Shown here in pieces: positions 12,401 through 27,400 of a DNA stretch of 64,000 nucleotides. Both the position numbers and the translations under genes were made by a program. Origin of the DNA: Echinococcus granulosus (lineage: Eukaryota > Platyhelminthes > Cestoda > Cyclophyllidea > Taeniidae). The notes under the pieces are model-generated. The model was not told the origin of the DNA and did not search any database. It saw only the letters and a list, made by a program, of their open reading frames with translations. The first letter of the stretch is position 1, and each line of letters begins with the position of its first letter. The DNA is taken from the NCBI RefSeq assembly GCF_000524195.1, contig NW_020170556.1:1-64000 (forward strand), in the 5' to 3' direction.

Positions 12401-15400
12401 CTCAAACTGGAGAAAAGTAATTACTTGTTGCATTGTTAATTAGTGATGTAAATTCTTTCCATTTAAATTTATTTTAGAAGTTTCATATTCAGTTATCCGA
12501 TCACAAAAAAGAAGTAGCGAAATACCCGGAAGAATTCGTAAATTTCATCCGACTTCAATTCGTGAGGGGAAGACCAGATACGCGTGACTTCAATGGTCTC
12601 CTTCTCTCGTAGCCACTGCATAGAGTTGCTGGCACGTTCAACGAAGACGAGGAGGGAACGACCGAACTCTAAGCGTCTCTTGGATTTTTTCTGAACCCGA
12701 AGAGAAAGAGTGTAAGTTCAGCTTTCGTCTGTAATGAGTGAGCAGAGGCAGGAGGAAGCACTCACCATCAGTTCATCGTACTGATTTTCAATCTGATTCA
12801 TGAGGACTTCAAAAAACTTCACTTCATCGCCAGATACTTGAGCCCTCAAGGCTTGGCAGCCTTCGACTTCGGAGTGAAACTTTTCAATCTCCTTGTGAAT
12901 CAGCTCAAAGCGCTTTGTTGCATCGGCAATGGCTGGTAATAGTGGGGAAAATTAGATTATACAAAGTCATGGAAGGACGGCAAAGCTCACGATACAGGAT
13001 AACAAAGTTTAGGTCAAGATTTCGGTGCATCACGTTTCAAAGTGGTAGATTCTAAGATCCACCACCTTTGTATTCTGATCATGTATTTGTCTTGAAAGGA
13101 AAAGTAGGATACACTGAGGAGGAAGTTGCAATACATTTTCGTGCCATAGTAAGATGTTGCCTCTGCAATGCCTCTTATTTTTAGTCTCCTTCTGTAGGAA
13201 GGGATTTCTTACTAGCAATAAGGAAAAAAAATAATGAAGCATGTGACAAACGTTTGCTGTGATAATAAAAGCACGGGAAAGTTACTTTCTTAATGAGATT
13301 CAGAGCATTCCCATAATATTGGCACGAGCCCACCACACTTACCATGGAAACACAAAATGGATGCACAGCATAAAATTACACAAAAATGTCCGCTTCGGCC
13401 TTGGGGGGTGTGGTGGCGGTTTTTATGCGTGACAAAATGTTACTTTGTGCAGAGTGATCTATCCGAAAGACAGTAACTTTTAGGAAAGACAACGCTAGCA
13501 TTCGTCCCACGGAATAAAAGCTAAACAGCTGCTTCAAACTGTTTCCATCTTCTTTGGAAGTAGAATCGAAGATACTGCAAGCCGAAGGAATCTCAATGGA
13601 ATTCTAGTAACCGTGAGGTAAACGGACGCTCCAGACAAACCTTCCAAAGTGGGGGAAAAGCATTTAAAGTGTCAGAACTTCTGATTTCAAGTTAGCATGA
13701 CCGTGTAAAGAAGGGAAATTGAAGCAGCATTCGGGTGTTTTGTTTTTGTTTCTGAACAACCACTCAAAAAGACAATGAATTGTTGACTGGGAAGTGGTCA
13801 ATTTGAACCTAATATGTGCAAGGAGGTACTGTGACTGTTTATTTGCGATCTCATTGGATCTATGGGTAAAATCTTCTTCCTAGTGTAGCAATTTGGGCTT
13901 CAATACTCAGCTGTTGTCAACAAAAAAAGGGCTAAACTCGGTCCACTTTGCCCGAAAAGCTCTTCACACCACTTCCACCATAGGCTATATTACTCTTCGG
14001 GGAAAAAGAAATGGATTATTCCTCTCCTTTTCTTTGACCATCTTTTCACTTTTATTTGCGATCTTAACATAAAGTTTAAAAACAAGGTCTAGCTCTGCGT
14101 TAGAACACTGGCCAATATGCGGGAGGTGTCTTAAATGAATCACTTCCGATGTATTTCGACACAATGTGATTCAGCACACTTTTTCACTTTACTTTGCTCA
14201 TTTCTTCGATCATAGAATCTACCACTCACCGTAAAAGTACATTATGAAAGAATGACTCCATTTCCAGCATTTAAAACAGCTCCTCTATGCCTATGACACC
14301 CAGCGCTTCTGGATCAAAATCTGAGACACTAATAATCTTGAGCATCAAATGCAGTTTTTTTCAACATTACTACCCAACTTAATGCGTTCAAAAGTAAAGC
14401 TGTGGCACCAATATGACATGGAAACGCAAGGCAGCAGTGTGGAAAGCTGCTTAAGCTCGGGAACCACGAGCTGCTTGTGCTTACACTTCCGATTATCACC
14501 AAAAGGTGCGTTTTCAATGGCTTCTTTGCGCTCCTGCATCCAATCCTGAGCGGTCTGTAAAGCGCCGAAGTGTTTGCTTTGTTTTGCCAGCCACCTCAGA
14601 CTATTGCTGCTGCGACCATCAGGAATGGCCATCCAGCTATCACCGTTGGCTCGCAAGGCCTGAATCCGGTCGCCTGATTGGTTCATCGAGGTGACCTTGA
14701 GGAAGTTTCGACAGCGTCGTTGCAATTCGAGGAGGCGTTGATGCAATGTACACACTCTGAAAGAAAAAAGCACGCCATTTGCATAGGTGAGAATTTTACA
14801 AGATTAAAAATGACTTAGGTGCCACGCTAAAAAGTAGAAGCCAGGTTTTAAGGGTAATACATGGCAATGTATCAACGCTTGTATATTAAAATCAGAAGTT
14901 CTTGCACTTTCCTCGTTACTATTACGATTTGAATTAACCAAGCCAGTACTTCAATAGTCTTGTGTTTTTACATGTGCTGGTAGAAAAAAGCATTTGTCAT
15001 TCATTTGAGACCCAATGAATACTCCTGGGTTGCGCAAATGAAGTAAAAAGTGATGTTTGTAAGACTTTGATACCCATAAAGAAGTGGGATTAAATTGTGT
15101 TTGCTTCTAAACCTAGAAGACTAGATATACGTAGAGAAGCAAAGTTACGGCCTTAGTAAAGAGAGCGTACTTTCGGTAGACCTGTTCCGTTCTGATGTAG
15201 CGTCCGTTGCGAAGAATTTGAACTTGACCAAAGAGATTATTTACACCGGTTTCGACCACTTCCATCTGTGCCATCCACCGTTTTAACTCACCGTCGATGT
15301 CAATCGACTGCGACGATGCAAATTGGGATTCCATCTGATAAAGGGGGCAATGAATAAGCGTGTGTAAGCTACGTGCATGATAGGATCAGCTTTGCCTAGT

Positions 15401-18400
15401 TTTCTAGTCCATGTAGTCATTGCACTGCAGTTTAAATTGTTTACCACTCCGGTAGTAATTAACCAGTGTGTGAATGGGATATGAAATGTATTAGAATGTT
15501 TTCATAGATTCAAATTTACTTATAGAAATAGCCTTGGTGGATTCATGTGATTACATGCCATCTGGGAAACAAACGATTCAATCTAGAGTGGAAATTCTTC
15601 CAGGTAACTGCAAGTGCTCAATAGAATTTTGTGTACCACAACTTCCCTGCATTGCAGAACTCACTTCGAAAAATGTACTAAAAGTATACTTTTAAGCTCA
15701 TCGCTGAAAGAAAATCAGATAACAGACGACCATTTAATACGACATTTCCCGGTGTAATTCTCCTAACTCGAAGATTTTTTTCAGGTAAACTTGAATGAAT
15801 TTATGCGGTATGTTATCCCACTGGATCATAAAACAACAGTCGAAGTGGAGCCCTTGAAATTTGTTTTCGGCGTCATTTATCCCATCTCACGCAAAAGTTA
15901 GTGGAAGGATTGGTCATGAGCTTCCATAAATTCCTCCTAAAGTTCGTTTCGTCTAACTGCGATTTCGCACATACTCGATGACGTATACACCAGTTGACAC
16001 TTTCCGTAAAGACGCTAGTAATGTCGACCAGGCTCCTCCAAACCCCCTTCTTCTTGATTGGCTCAATGCAGTGTGCTACTTTGAAAGTTACTCGAACGTA
16101 AACGGATTTGGAGCATGATTTGCTTTATCCTTCGGAATTCCTAGTTCGCGATTTTTGGGTGGAGATTTCAGACGTGAAATTAATGTTTTAACGATAAATG
16201 CGGAAGAAGGGGATTTTAAGGGTGCCCCACAGGCAGCTCATTTACACATTGCGTAAATGCAAAGTTGGGTGAATTAGTGTAAAACGACTCCAAAAAGCTA
16301 GTGGCGTTCACATTATAATAGTGCTGTCTGGATTAATTGCGCTTCTGTATTTAATTATTCATCAGACATGAACGAAAATGCAAAATAAATGAAAGTGACA
16401 TTTGGAAGCACGCATTTGTGTCTAACAGTTACCAGAAAGCGTTATAAGTTGATGACTTTCGACGGTTCTACCGATATTTACTTTGAAGTTCCAAAACAAC
16501 CAGAAGGAAGGGGAGGAATTACTACCACCGGAACAAAACATACAGTGCTTCCCCAATAAGCATTTCATTTAAATTTGTCACTAGCCCTCCATATAGCCCT
16601 CCAACACCTGCCACCTCACAAAAGACACGGTATGCGGACTCATGCAACAATTGGGACATGCGTCCTTATATCGAGTGCATTACCCTCGTTCCTCTCGCCT
16701 TGGCCAAGTAACACTCCCAGCTACTGTCACAATCATCGATGTGAGGTGTAGAACTTAGAACGGACTGCAGGTTACAATAACATAACATACCAGATGTCAT
16801 GACGAGGCAACCTCACGCATTTCGCCACATGGGTTTTCACCCTACTAGTTCATAGTTATCTGGTGTAATCTGTGAGTTTTGTCATTTTTTCGAATCATCG
16901 TGGTGGAGACACCACAGTGAGTCCGGAAACTCTCCTTAACTTTACCTGTGACAAACTGAAGAGTGGAAAAAGAGGCAAGTGAGGGGCGAGTGAATTGCAA
17001 ATGTATGTAAAAGTGGATGTGAGTGGGCATGAGGGAGTTTGCATTGAGATGAGGAGAGGTTCACCTTTAGAATAAATGAGTCGACTTATGTCAAGTTGCG
17101 CCCCACCAATGCGATGGGTCAGTTATCAGCAAAAGACCGTTGAAAAGAAGTAGTAACCTAAGTGGACTGTATAGCCAAATGTATTTCGTAGCAGGGCAAA
17201 ACTTCGGCATATGGCTTGCGAAGAATTATGACTTGTATCCCACTTAAATCTTGGTGTTACTGCTACGCCATCAACCTTTCCCACATTTGATATTAATCGA
17301 ATCTGTCAATCTGGTAGATAGTGAAAACAGAGGAAAAATTAGTCCACATTTAAGAGGGCATACCTCATTTATGCGTTTTTCCAAAGCGGCTTCTTGTGTT
17401 TGAAGAACCCCGCATTCCCGTTCTATCCTTTCACCGGCCAATTGAAGACGCTCCAAGCGTGAAGTCTCCGCTGCCACAGCCATTTCACGTTTCTGTAAAG
17501 CCAGCTCGTACTCCTTCCACAGTCGGAAGATGTGTTCAATATTCATGAAAGGGTCAATCCTCAGCAAATTCGCACTTGCCGCACTCTAAAATTTGGAAGA
17601 CACAATAGCAGTTTAAGCATCCCAACGCCACTTTTTGCAACTCTTTTCTTACTGATTGGTTGAGTGGCTAGCCGAGAAAGTAGGTTGCTCACATAGTGGA
17701 AGAAAAACGCTTAGGACTACCCAAATTAAGTGCGACATTCAGTCGGAATACTGAATGAATTTAGAAGGAGAGGAATTTCTTTAATTTAGTCCACTGAAGT
17801 TGCCCGATCTTCAGATTGGTGTAAAAGGCACAGTTTTTCTCCAACGCATATTTTATCGGAACGAAGTAATAGTTCGGTTTCTTTTCAATGTTAGAGTGAG
17901 GGCAAGTCGTTTCACACTTAGGATATAAACATTTTAGAACGGACTACCAGGTGATTAAAGTTAGAATAATGAACGTTTATACACGANNNNNNNNNNNNNN
18001 NNNNNNNNNNNNNNNNNNNNNNNNNNNNNNNNNNNNNNNNNNNNNNNNNNNNNNNNNNNNNNNNNNNNNNNNNNNNNNNNNNNNNNACATGGACATTAAA
18101 TATGAATCCACACAGGTTCCAGTTATTGGAGGTATTCAGGTGTGCGTGTGATGAAAAATAACTACATGTCTAGAGGACGGCCGACCGTGCAAGGAGGGGA
18201 TTAGTCACGGTTGCATGTTCAAGGTCGTCGTGAATGCCACTGCAAGGGGGCTGACATCCGTCCACTGGGGTGAATCAGTGTCAAATGATATATGTACGAA
18301 CTAGGCATGGGATGGGACAGCTTAACTTTCCAGCCAAAATCACCAAATAAGCAACTCATCAAAAGCGTCTGTAGCATAAGCATACAGGTGGATTGATGTC

Positions 18401-21400
18401 TTGTGGTGGATCAAACAACGGCGAATATCAAACACTACTAAAATTGTTTACTTTTTCATTGAGATAAAGGAGGGATTCGACGTCCGTGGTTGATCACAGG
18501 TTAGATAAGGATATTTATGTCCCTTTTTATTCTCAATCGGTCACACATTCACAGAATCTAGGTGCTTGGATCCGGTAAACCATCTGTATAGGGGAATGAA
18601 TGAGCTGTTTTCCAGATTACAAAGATGAAACTAAAGATGTCTCATTTCTTCTCTCTTAATTTAACCGGGAGCGCTGCCATAAATGATTCACAGAGGTAAA
18701 ATCCTCATCCAAACTAGTTGGAGCATTTCGTGGCTTGGTTGAGAAAGAAAGTGCAGGAAAATCTAACTGCTGGGAGGGAGAGTTTGCACCTTAAATTTTT
18801 GCCAATTTCATTCACTCCTCTTAAGGTAGTAGATGAACCCTCATTACAACACGAAGAGTTCAACTGCAGGATCAGTAAAGTGGGAAATGATTACATTACC
18901 AAACTCAAATCAGTTAATTTAATTTCCCTTATTTGCCATATTCCTGGTTCCAAGAAAGCAGGACGAAGAGGCTGTCGTATTTAATTGCATAGGTGGAATA
19001 TAAATGCATTCCTAAGCACGATTAATCCCAATTTTAGAACGTGAAGAGGGAATTTTTAACTACTTACCGCCAATGATCAGAGGGTTAAAACATCCTTATT
19101 GATGTCAATTATGGACATTGAAATGTGGATCTGGCAATGCTATCCAGCCCAAATTTATTTGTGGGAATACGAGAGATCATGGAGAGAAGTCACGGTTAAA
19201 AAAGAATTAGAGGTGTTAATAAAAATTTTCCATTTCCATGAACGCTTTACTTGACTGCGTCGATAAGATGTGGGCGTTATTTACAACCCAGGGATTTCAT
19301 TCGCCGCTTACAGCAGCACAAGGGAAAATTTGTTTGAATTTACTTCACCTAGTTTTCCCGACATTCCACCTTATATAGAAATGATAAAGTTGGAAAAGTA
19401 TAAATAGGATCCGGGGCCTTAAAAAAATCACTATGTTCAGCTAAAACCATGGGCACAAATAAACATATAGGAAGCAACTTCGATATGTGCGAGGGATGTT
19501 TAAAAGACTTCTACTTCATTTTAGCCCAGTGAGAGCCGGTAGGAGTTGTACAAGATTTGGCATTTCCCCTCTGAGAGCCAAGCGACTAGCTTCACCGAGC
19601 AGGCGAAATTTACGAAATTTGGCACCCTATGATGAGGGTGATTGCAAAAGTTATAACTTGGAAATAAGGAAGAAGGAGGAGTGATCTATCACGCCTCGGA
19701 AGGGAGTCCAAATTTCTTCATTCCAATGTGGGGATTTCCCGTCTAGCTATTTAGGAGTGGATGAAAATAGGCGAAAATGGCCGTATTGAATAGCCATAAA
19801 GATGATGCTTCGAACGGAACTGTGATAGAAAAAAAGGCTCTAAAGGAAGATAAAAGTACAAGAACAGATGTTATTCATCATGGGATGAAGTAGGTAAGAG
19901 GAATTTCGAGCAAACCTTGGAAAGTAGTTAAACCGTCAAAGGAGAAGAGGAAATATAAACGGCCCTTCTTGGATAAGCAAGTGCCAAACTAGCCCTTTCC
20001 CCAGATCTTCAATCGTGAGAGAGGAAAGTCTGTACCATTGAGATATCCTTTCAAGTAAAATCCTTCCACATCATTTTGACTTAACAACGTAAAAGTGGTA
20101 TAGGAAGAAGAGTTGGCGTAGCACGACTCTCAAAAGGCACTGTCAGCATTTAAGTAGAACACAAAGCAGAAAATTCTAGTGCTTTTCCTTAACCTGAAAG
20201 GAGGTGAAATAAACAAACATCAAGTACTTTCCAACTGCTAGAACATATTTTATAGCCAATTCTCTGTAAGTAATTCAATTAGTGACTGATTAGTCCACCG
20301 CTATAATCACTTAAAAACCATCCATTCTAGTAACATTTTTTCTCAATCAGTAGAAATATTGGAAATGCGAATTTTCGTTCCTTTTTGGATAAAAGTAGCA
20401 TATTTAAAAGCTTTTATTCAGGAAAATTTTCTCCAAGTGGTGAAATGGAGTGAAGTCATTTCAAATCACGTGGACCGAAAAAAAACTAACAGTGGTGCCA
20501 TTCCGATGGAGGAACGGTAATGAGCCAATGTCGTTCAGCATGTACTCAACTGACAAGTCAATTGGCTATCAAACAACAAATTGCTTATGGAATGTCTGAA
20601 GAGGGCTAACCTGCAAATCGGCATAGAGTCTAACCAACTGCTGACGTTGTCTCTCCCTTAGAGGCAATTCTTCACGCCTGTGTCGCTTCAGATCATTAAC
20701 GACCTGCCGCTGCATGGACTCTAAGTCAGCAGGGAAGTGTCGAACAGCCAGGTGGTCGCACTTCGCTCGCAACCACTGGATCAACTCGGCAGCAAGGAGT
20801 CGGTACTCAGACCATAAACTGCGTATTTCATCAGAGACATCTGCAGTTGTCACTAGTTGGGAGCTGAGCGGTGGTGGTGCCATCGCTACGTCCACGTCTA
20901 CTGGAAGAGGCGGAATTGGAAGAATTTGGCGGCAGCCAGTAATGAGGTCACGCGGAGATAGAGCAAGAGCATCGTAGAGGGAGGAAACGTAGACTATTAC
21001 CGACCGACTATCCACTGCGTTCTCTGTGGCGACCATGTCTGAAAACGTGCAGAAAATTGTTATTTGTGATTCTAATAATACGTAGCATTTAATTATGCAT
21101 CATTATGACATATGTGTGCTTCTATTCACAGAGCTAACGCACTGAGCCACCAACGCTTCCACGAGGCACATTTGAATTTTGTGCATACCATCAGGAGTAA
21201 TTCGAAGGTTAGATTAGTCACCATACGATAGGGTGTGCGCAACATATCTTGCTCCCTTCCTCAAAACATGGACATAATTTAAAAGCATTTTTGGTCGCAC
21301 TGCACTAGCATCACAGGGTAGTCGAGCCAATTAAAAAGGCTACAAAGAAAGGTTTCCAGTAAACTGGGTGGTCTTCCATCTAGGCTATAAGAGCCGGTAT

Positions 21401-24400
21401 TTTCACGCACTAAGACCCATGATAACATACTAAACTGGTTGGCAACTTTGAAAAAGAAAAGAAAGAGGAGGAATTACCGTCACCATTGCTTTTTTATTAA
21501 TAATTTAATTTAGACTTATCATCAATCTTCACCTCTTAGTCCCTACAGTCCTCCACCACCTGCCACTTAACAAAAAATACGGTGTAAACACTCATATTAA
21601 AGTATGGGACATGCGTCCTTGCACCATGAATGAAATCGGGTGCATTACACCTGTTCCTCTTGTCCAGGTCAAGTAACACTCTCAACTACTGCCTTAATCA
21701 ACATTGAGGAATGTGGAATGTAGTGTGGAAGTGTAACAACTTGAGACCCATTGAACGAAGAGAAAGGTAATATGACATGACATGTCGAACATCGTGATAA
21801 GGCAACCTCACGTATTTTCGTCTCAATGGTTCAAAGTTATCTACTGTTATCCGTAAGCTTTGTCATTTTTTCAAGTCATCGTAACCAAGACAACGCAATA
21901 AGTCATCATGCTCTTCTTATGTTTGCCAATGACAAAGTGAGGGTTAGAAAAGTGGCAGGTGAGAGGCAAGTGAATTGTAAATGTATGTAAAAGAGAATGT
22001 GGGAAGGCACGAGTGCGTTTTCACTGAGCTAAGGAGAGTTTTACCTTCGGGATAGATGAGTCGAGTTATGCCGAGTCGTTCCTCGGCAATGCGGAAGGCG
22101 AAGTCGAGAACATCCTTTGGCGGCCGACTGGCAGCCTTAGAGTAGTCGAAGAAGTGAGGTCTATGAAAGACAAAAATGACAAGTTTTTGCTATTCAGTGC
22201 TTTTTTTAACGCAACTTGTCAACTCTGGAGACAAAAGAGATATGTACCACATGAGTCACTGTGTGATCTTTTTCTCAGAGATTTGTGTGTTTCACCCTTT
22301 CGAATTCTTTATGCACAAGTTTAAAAAACTAATGAATCTCTTTTGGCCTTCTCGGAAGAATTCTTGTTGTAGAGTGTAGGAGAAAATCTACAAAACCTCA
22401 ATTAACTTGAGGTACATAACCTATAAAAGTAGGTCTTGCTTCGTATTTGTACTGCAGAGTTGAATTATCACTTCCAACAGAACAGGAGCTAGACCAACTT
22501 CTCCATGTTTGTTCTACAAGCAAAGAATGGTTATCAGGGGTAAAATTTGCCTTCCAATTTCTGAAATAACTACAACTGCATCTCCTGAAGCGCGCTGTGT
22601 GCGTGAGAACGCCACGGGTACTCCAACAAGCGCAACCAAGGTAATTCATGAAGGGTTTATGGTTATGTGAGAGCAAGGTAATGACTTAAATTTGAGGCAG
22701 ATTGCGTAATCACAATCAGAGGATGTCTCGAAGTAATGTTTTCATTTGACAAAAAAACAATGCAGCTTTACGGATTGTGCTTGCGTTGTTTTAGTTTCTC
22801 GCAGTTTTTACTTCCACAAATGACCAATGCCTGTCAAGCCTTTCCTGACGTCATAAACTTTATGTTGGACTTACTTCAAATATCATAATGGGAGGATGTG
22901 TTTATTATCTTCACAAAAACTATGTGGTACTGGGTGCAATACTCAGAATTATGTAAAGCAGTGAAGTCCGATGCTTTAAAGGAGCTCTACATCGGGAGGA
23001 GTGGTCGGTCGACTGATCAGACCACACCTACATTGCATTATAGCCTGCGCTTGAGGAAGAAATCCTCCCACCCCCAGTTTCACGCTTTAAACGAAACCTG
23101 AAAATACAGTCTGTTGAACCGAGTACGATGATAGGAAAATTCAAGCAAGATTTGTGTAGTATCTAAGCCTCAGCGAGGACATTCAGCACCAGCCACAAGC
23201 ACAAAGGTGAATTTCGATATGGATCGTTAACTTTTTAACAAATCAAAAACTTCTAGATGGGTGTCGGATATACCAAAGCAACTAAATCCAATTATTTCGG
23301 ACACTATGCTAGCTGCGCGTAGCTATAACCCTATCTTTCGGGCTTTCAGGCTACCGACTAAAATAAGGTTATTTATGGGCTCTGGGACTAAAATATCACC
23401 AAGGGCAACTTTGTAGATATTTCATTTATTATGACTTCACTGAGTCGCCGTGGGAAAATGTTCCAGAAAGAGTTGCGTTTGGTAGATGCGGCGAAATAAA
23501 ATCATGATGCCTGGATGGCACCCTTCAAAACCTGTTTTAAACTCAGTACAAATTGAGAGGATTAGTCTATTGCACCCAAAAGGGCATATTCACGGTTAGC
23601 AGTCATTGTGTCAAACAGGAAATATGGCAGGCCTGAAATAAAACTTCCCAATACATTTTAAAATGATAATTTATTCAGCGGTTTTTCTCATATGTATTTT
23701 TTTAAGCTATGACAGCGAAATGCGACTTCTATCATGAACTGTGGATTGGTTAGTTAGACATTATTTAACTACCTGCTTAAGTGTATTTTTACTGCAAATG
23801 GAAGGGCATTCATTCCTAAGCCCTCAACTCACTTGTAGCGATGGATGATGGCAAGAAAGGCACGTCCATCACTCCAAGAAGACGAGAAGTCATTGATATC
23901 TACACCACGGTAGCCTGTTGTCACGACTCTACACCAGGAGAGGAGATTCCGACCTGCAGTTTCATCCAACAGAGCCAGACTCTGGAGAGAGCTGCTGCCG
24001 TTATTAAGGATCAATCGGCCCTCTGGAATTATTAGATCTGGTGGTAGGGCATTCTCCGTGCCGACAACCACTCCAGACGGAAGATGGAGAAGATCTGACA
24101 GCTAAAAATGAAGGAATGGGCCCTCAAATATGTGATTCCATTAAATTCAGCAAAATAATCTCTAGCTTCATTGGGAACGCCAAAAAATGGCATTTTTGAC
24201 TACATTTTACAGGGCTACAACGCTGAACAACATTAGATCTAATTTCGTCGACATGAGGACCACAACATTTGCGACCTAATATCGGTCTTCCCTCACCATA
24301 ACCTGAGGTCTGGCAACAGGTGATGTTCGGGAATTTTATGATTTCCTACTAGGTGACCTTTGTTATCTTCAGAATCCGCTTACTTGTTTCGGAACACCCA

Positions 24401-27400
24401 CACCTCAGGTGCTAATTACTGACAGCAAGGACATGACAGGGTTGAAGTGAACCGAATATAGATCTGCTGTAAGGACAAGACTAATCGGGTTTGCCTCAAA
24501 ATATCAAAAATTAAGGTAAACTATATGCGACCTAAATATTTTAAAATGTGCTTTATAGCACAACAAAGTGGTGCTTTGTAAGTTGAAAACGGATGAGCCA
24601 ATCGAACCCCCAGGTTTTCATGAACGTCGCCTAATTCAGAGCCTGACGACGAAAGCAAAAAGGAATGAAGGAAGGGGGTAATTGTAGATTTTCGACATGC
24701 GAACCAATCTTTTTTTGGTCCTCCTCATAACAGCGATGACAGGAAACAGTTTGACATCTCAAAAGTTCAAAACTAAATTTAATATATCCATTTTAATAAA
24801 GCAAAACAATGTATTTCAGGGCATTTGCCTTCGGGTACTGATAAAAACACATTAAGTGGTCATGCATCAAGTGCCCCAAAAGGTGCGCTATGGTACGCAG
24901 TTGTTTGTATCAAAACAGAAAAGGGGAAGACGTACGTGGAAATGGAGGATGATTATCCATATTAGACCGAGGGTTAACTTTGGATTGCCATCAACAATAT
25001 CATCCGGACGGATGTTCACGATCCGAACCTAAAGAAACCCGAGCAATCTCAATGAATGTAATACTAATCAAATATTTGGAAAGTGGGAAGGAGTTGGATA
25101 AATGTGACTTTAAACGGCTTCATTAGGCAGTCCAATTGGTCTTTCAATTGCGCAGCAAAGACTACAGAGGGTTTTTTGACATAAAATGAGGGTTAACCAG
25201 CCAAATCTTATTCCGCTGCAGTAAATAAAGTGTGGATGGTTTGTCTGCAGTTTGCCAAAATCCATGACAGTCGTGCAGCAGAAAACATTAGTTGTGTGCA
25301 TACAATCTCCTCATCGATAGGGGCAATTTTCACACGGTTTTATAACCAATTTAGTGAGACTAGCCATAAAGTTATTCAAAACTGTACTACTGGAGCCTAA
25401 TTGTGTTTGATTTGATTCCAGGCGGAACTATAACAGCCTTCCCCGTATAAGTGGCCCGAGGTATGAATCATTAAGTGATTAGGGGTTAGGCGTGTTTCCT
25501 CGATGCTTATCTTGGGAGGTCGGCTTACTTGCAGTTTACAAAACTTACCTTTCGGAATTGAAGGAACTCCAACACGCGTTGGACATTCTGAATGCAGTGA
25601 ACCCGGGTGAGGCCATATTCAATGCTCTAAATGGTGGGAATTGACAATGGTGAAGATGCATCCGGAACGGCATTTCACATTCCTACGTCCTTTTCTCTAA
25701 TCACGGACTATTTCAACACGCAGAAAGTAATTAATGCAGCTGATTGCTTATTGCAGCCATGTATTGTTTCCCAGTGAATAGATACCGAAAGGCGAGAGAT
25801 ATCAGTAGGTTGGTTGTGTTGTAACCACAAAACATTAGGCGGACGTTCAGTCTACGAAGTCGCAGCCTCTACAATGGATCTCTTCATCTTTCCAGTGTTC
25901 TTGGATTTTCAGCTCTCCTTTTTGACAATGCCATAGCTATTTATAGACTCCTATGATATATAACACTGGCGTTGCATTAACCACTTTTTCTACTAAAAAC
26001 CTTCTAACGGTTTTACGAACAGGAGGTATCGCCCATACCCTATTATTCGCGCCTGGAAGAACAAATATGCAGCAAGGACTTGGTTTTTAGAACGTTTATG
26101 CGCAATTCTCCGCACCGTAAAGAAAGGTGAGTTAAGACTCCACAAGAAAACCAGTGAGAGGACAAGTGCAGAGCTGTGTGTTTATTTTAAAAACAAAAAA
26201 CCGCCCAGATTTGCAGTACAAAGCTCAAATTGTTTTGCTTCCCTTCGCTTTTCTGGCGCAAGTAAGACACGCTTTAAACAAACAACGTTTCAGAATGTCA
26301 CGTTTTACAGGAGTGAAGTAGTGTTGATGAAGTTGGATAAAAACAGGTGGAATCAAAATTTTGTTTCATGATTTTGCTCTGTGCATAAAATGCATAAAAC
26401 CAGCATAACTTGACCTGCCATCCGGTTATAGCTTTCAGTACTTAGCTAGAGCAGCTACGGGGTAACGTGCGTGATCTTGACATTCCAAAATGCGAAGTTT
26501 ATTGTAAAAAGATCCCGAAGAACTATGGAAAGAAGTTTATCACGTTAGGTCATTAAACTTTTTCCTTTTGGATGGCAACCACGGTCTAAGATGAATATAA
26601 AATAGATCCAGTAATAAAAATGGTTGCATACTTCCACAAAAGCAGTGCATTTGGACTGTTGAGTGGGATATTAAATTTGAGCTCAGTAAAGGGATAGTGG
26701 GATCAGTGAATCCAGAAGGCACAGATTACATATTTCTCTTACCAAGCTTTGACCCGACAGAATTTCGATGAGTTTGATCAGTAGGTGGCCACTCTGGAAG
26801 TCCCTGAATAGGTCATTTACAAAAAATCCGTGCTAAAATAGGAGATGGAGAGGGTTAAAACAGACGTTAACCAATAGGCAAGCATTCGGTGCTTGAAACC
26901 GAACAAAATCGGGAACTAGCATAAGCTGATGGACATAATAAGTAAAACTGACTTTAAATGATGAGAACAGGTTTAAAATGAGAAAGATTATCCTCAATGT
27001 TGTTAGATGGATATGAATATGCAACTTTCAAATAGTTAAAAGAGTTTACTACCGATCGACATAAATCATTCATGCGGAAGGCGACGTGAGTTTCTGAAGC
27101 GTTTTCACTATTCCCAGATTTTTTATTTGATAATGCATTCTTTTAAATCCAAAAGAAGACTGGTCAATTGTCTCAGAAAGTGATCAGTCAACGGCTAGAC
27201 TGATGTCTCAATGCGTGGAAAAATATTAATTGTGGGTGTTTACTGCTATTCATCTGCTAACTTCGCCCACAAAGTGGTGCGGAGTAATCAGTCACTGATA
27301 GCATACTTTTTAAGGCATCAGGATTATCCATCATTGGTAGTTTTTACCTAAGGGAGGCAAATCGAATCCACACTCAGTTCCGCCTACAGCAGAACTGAAT

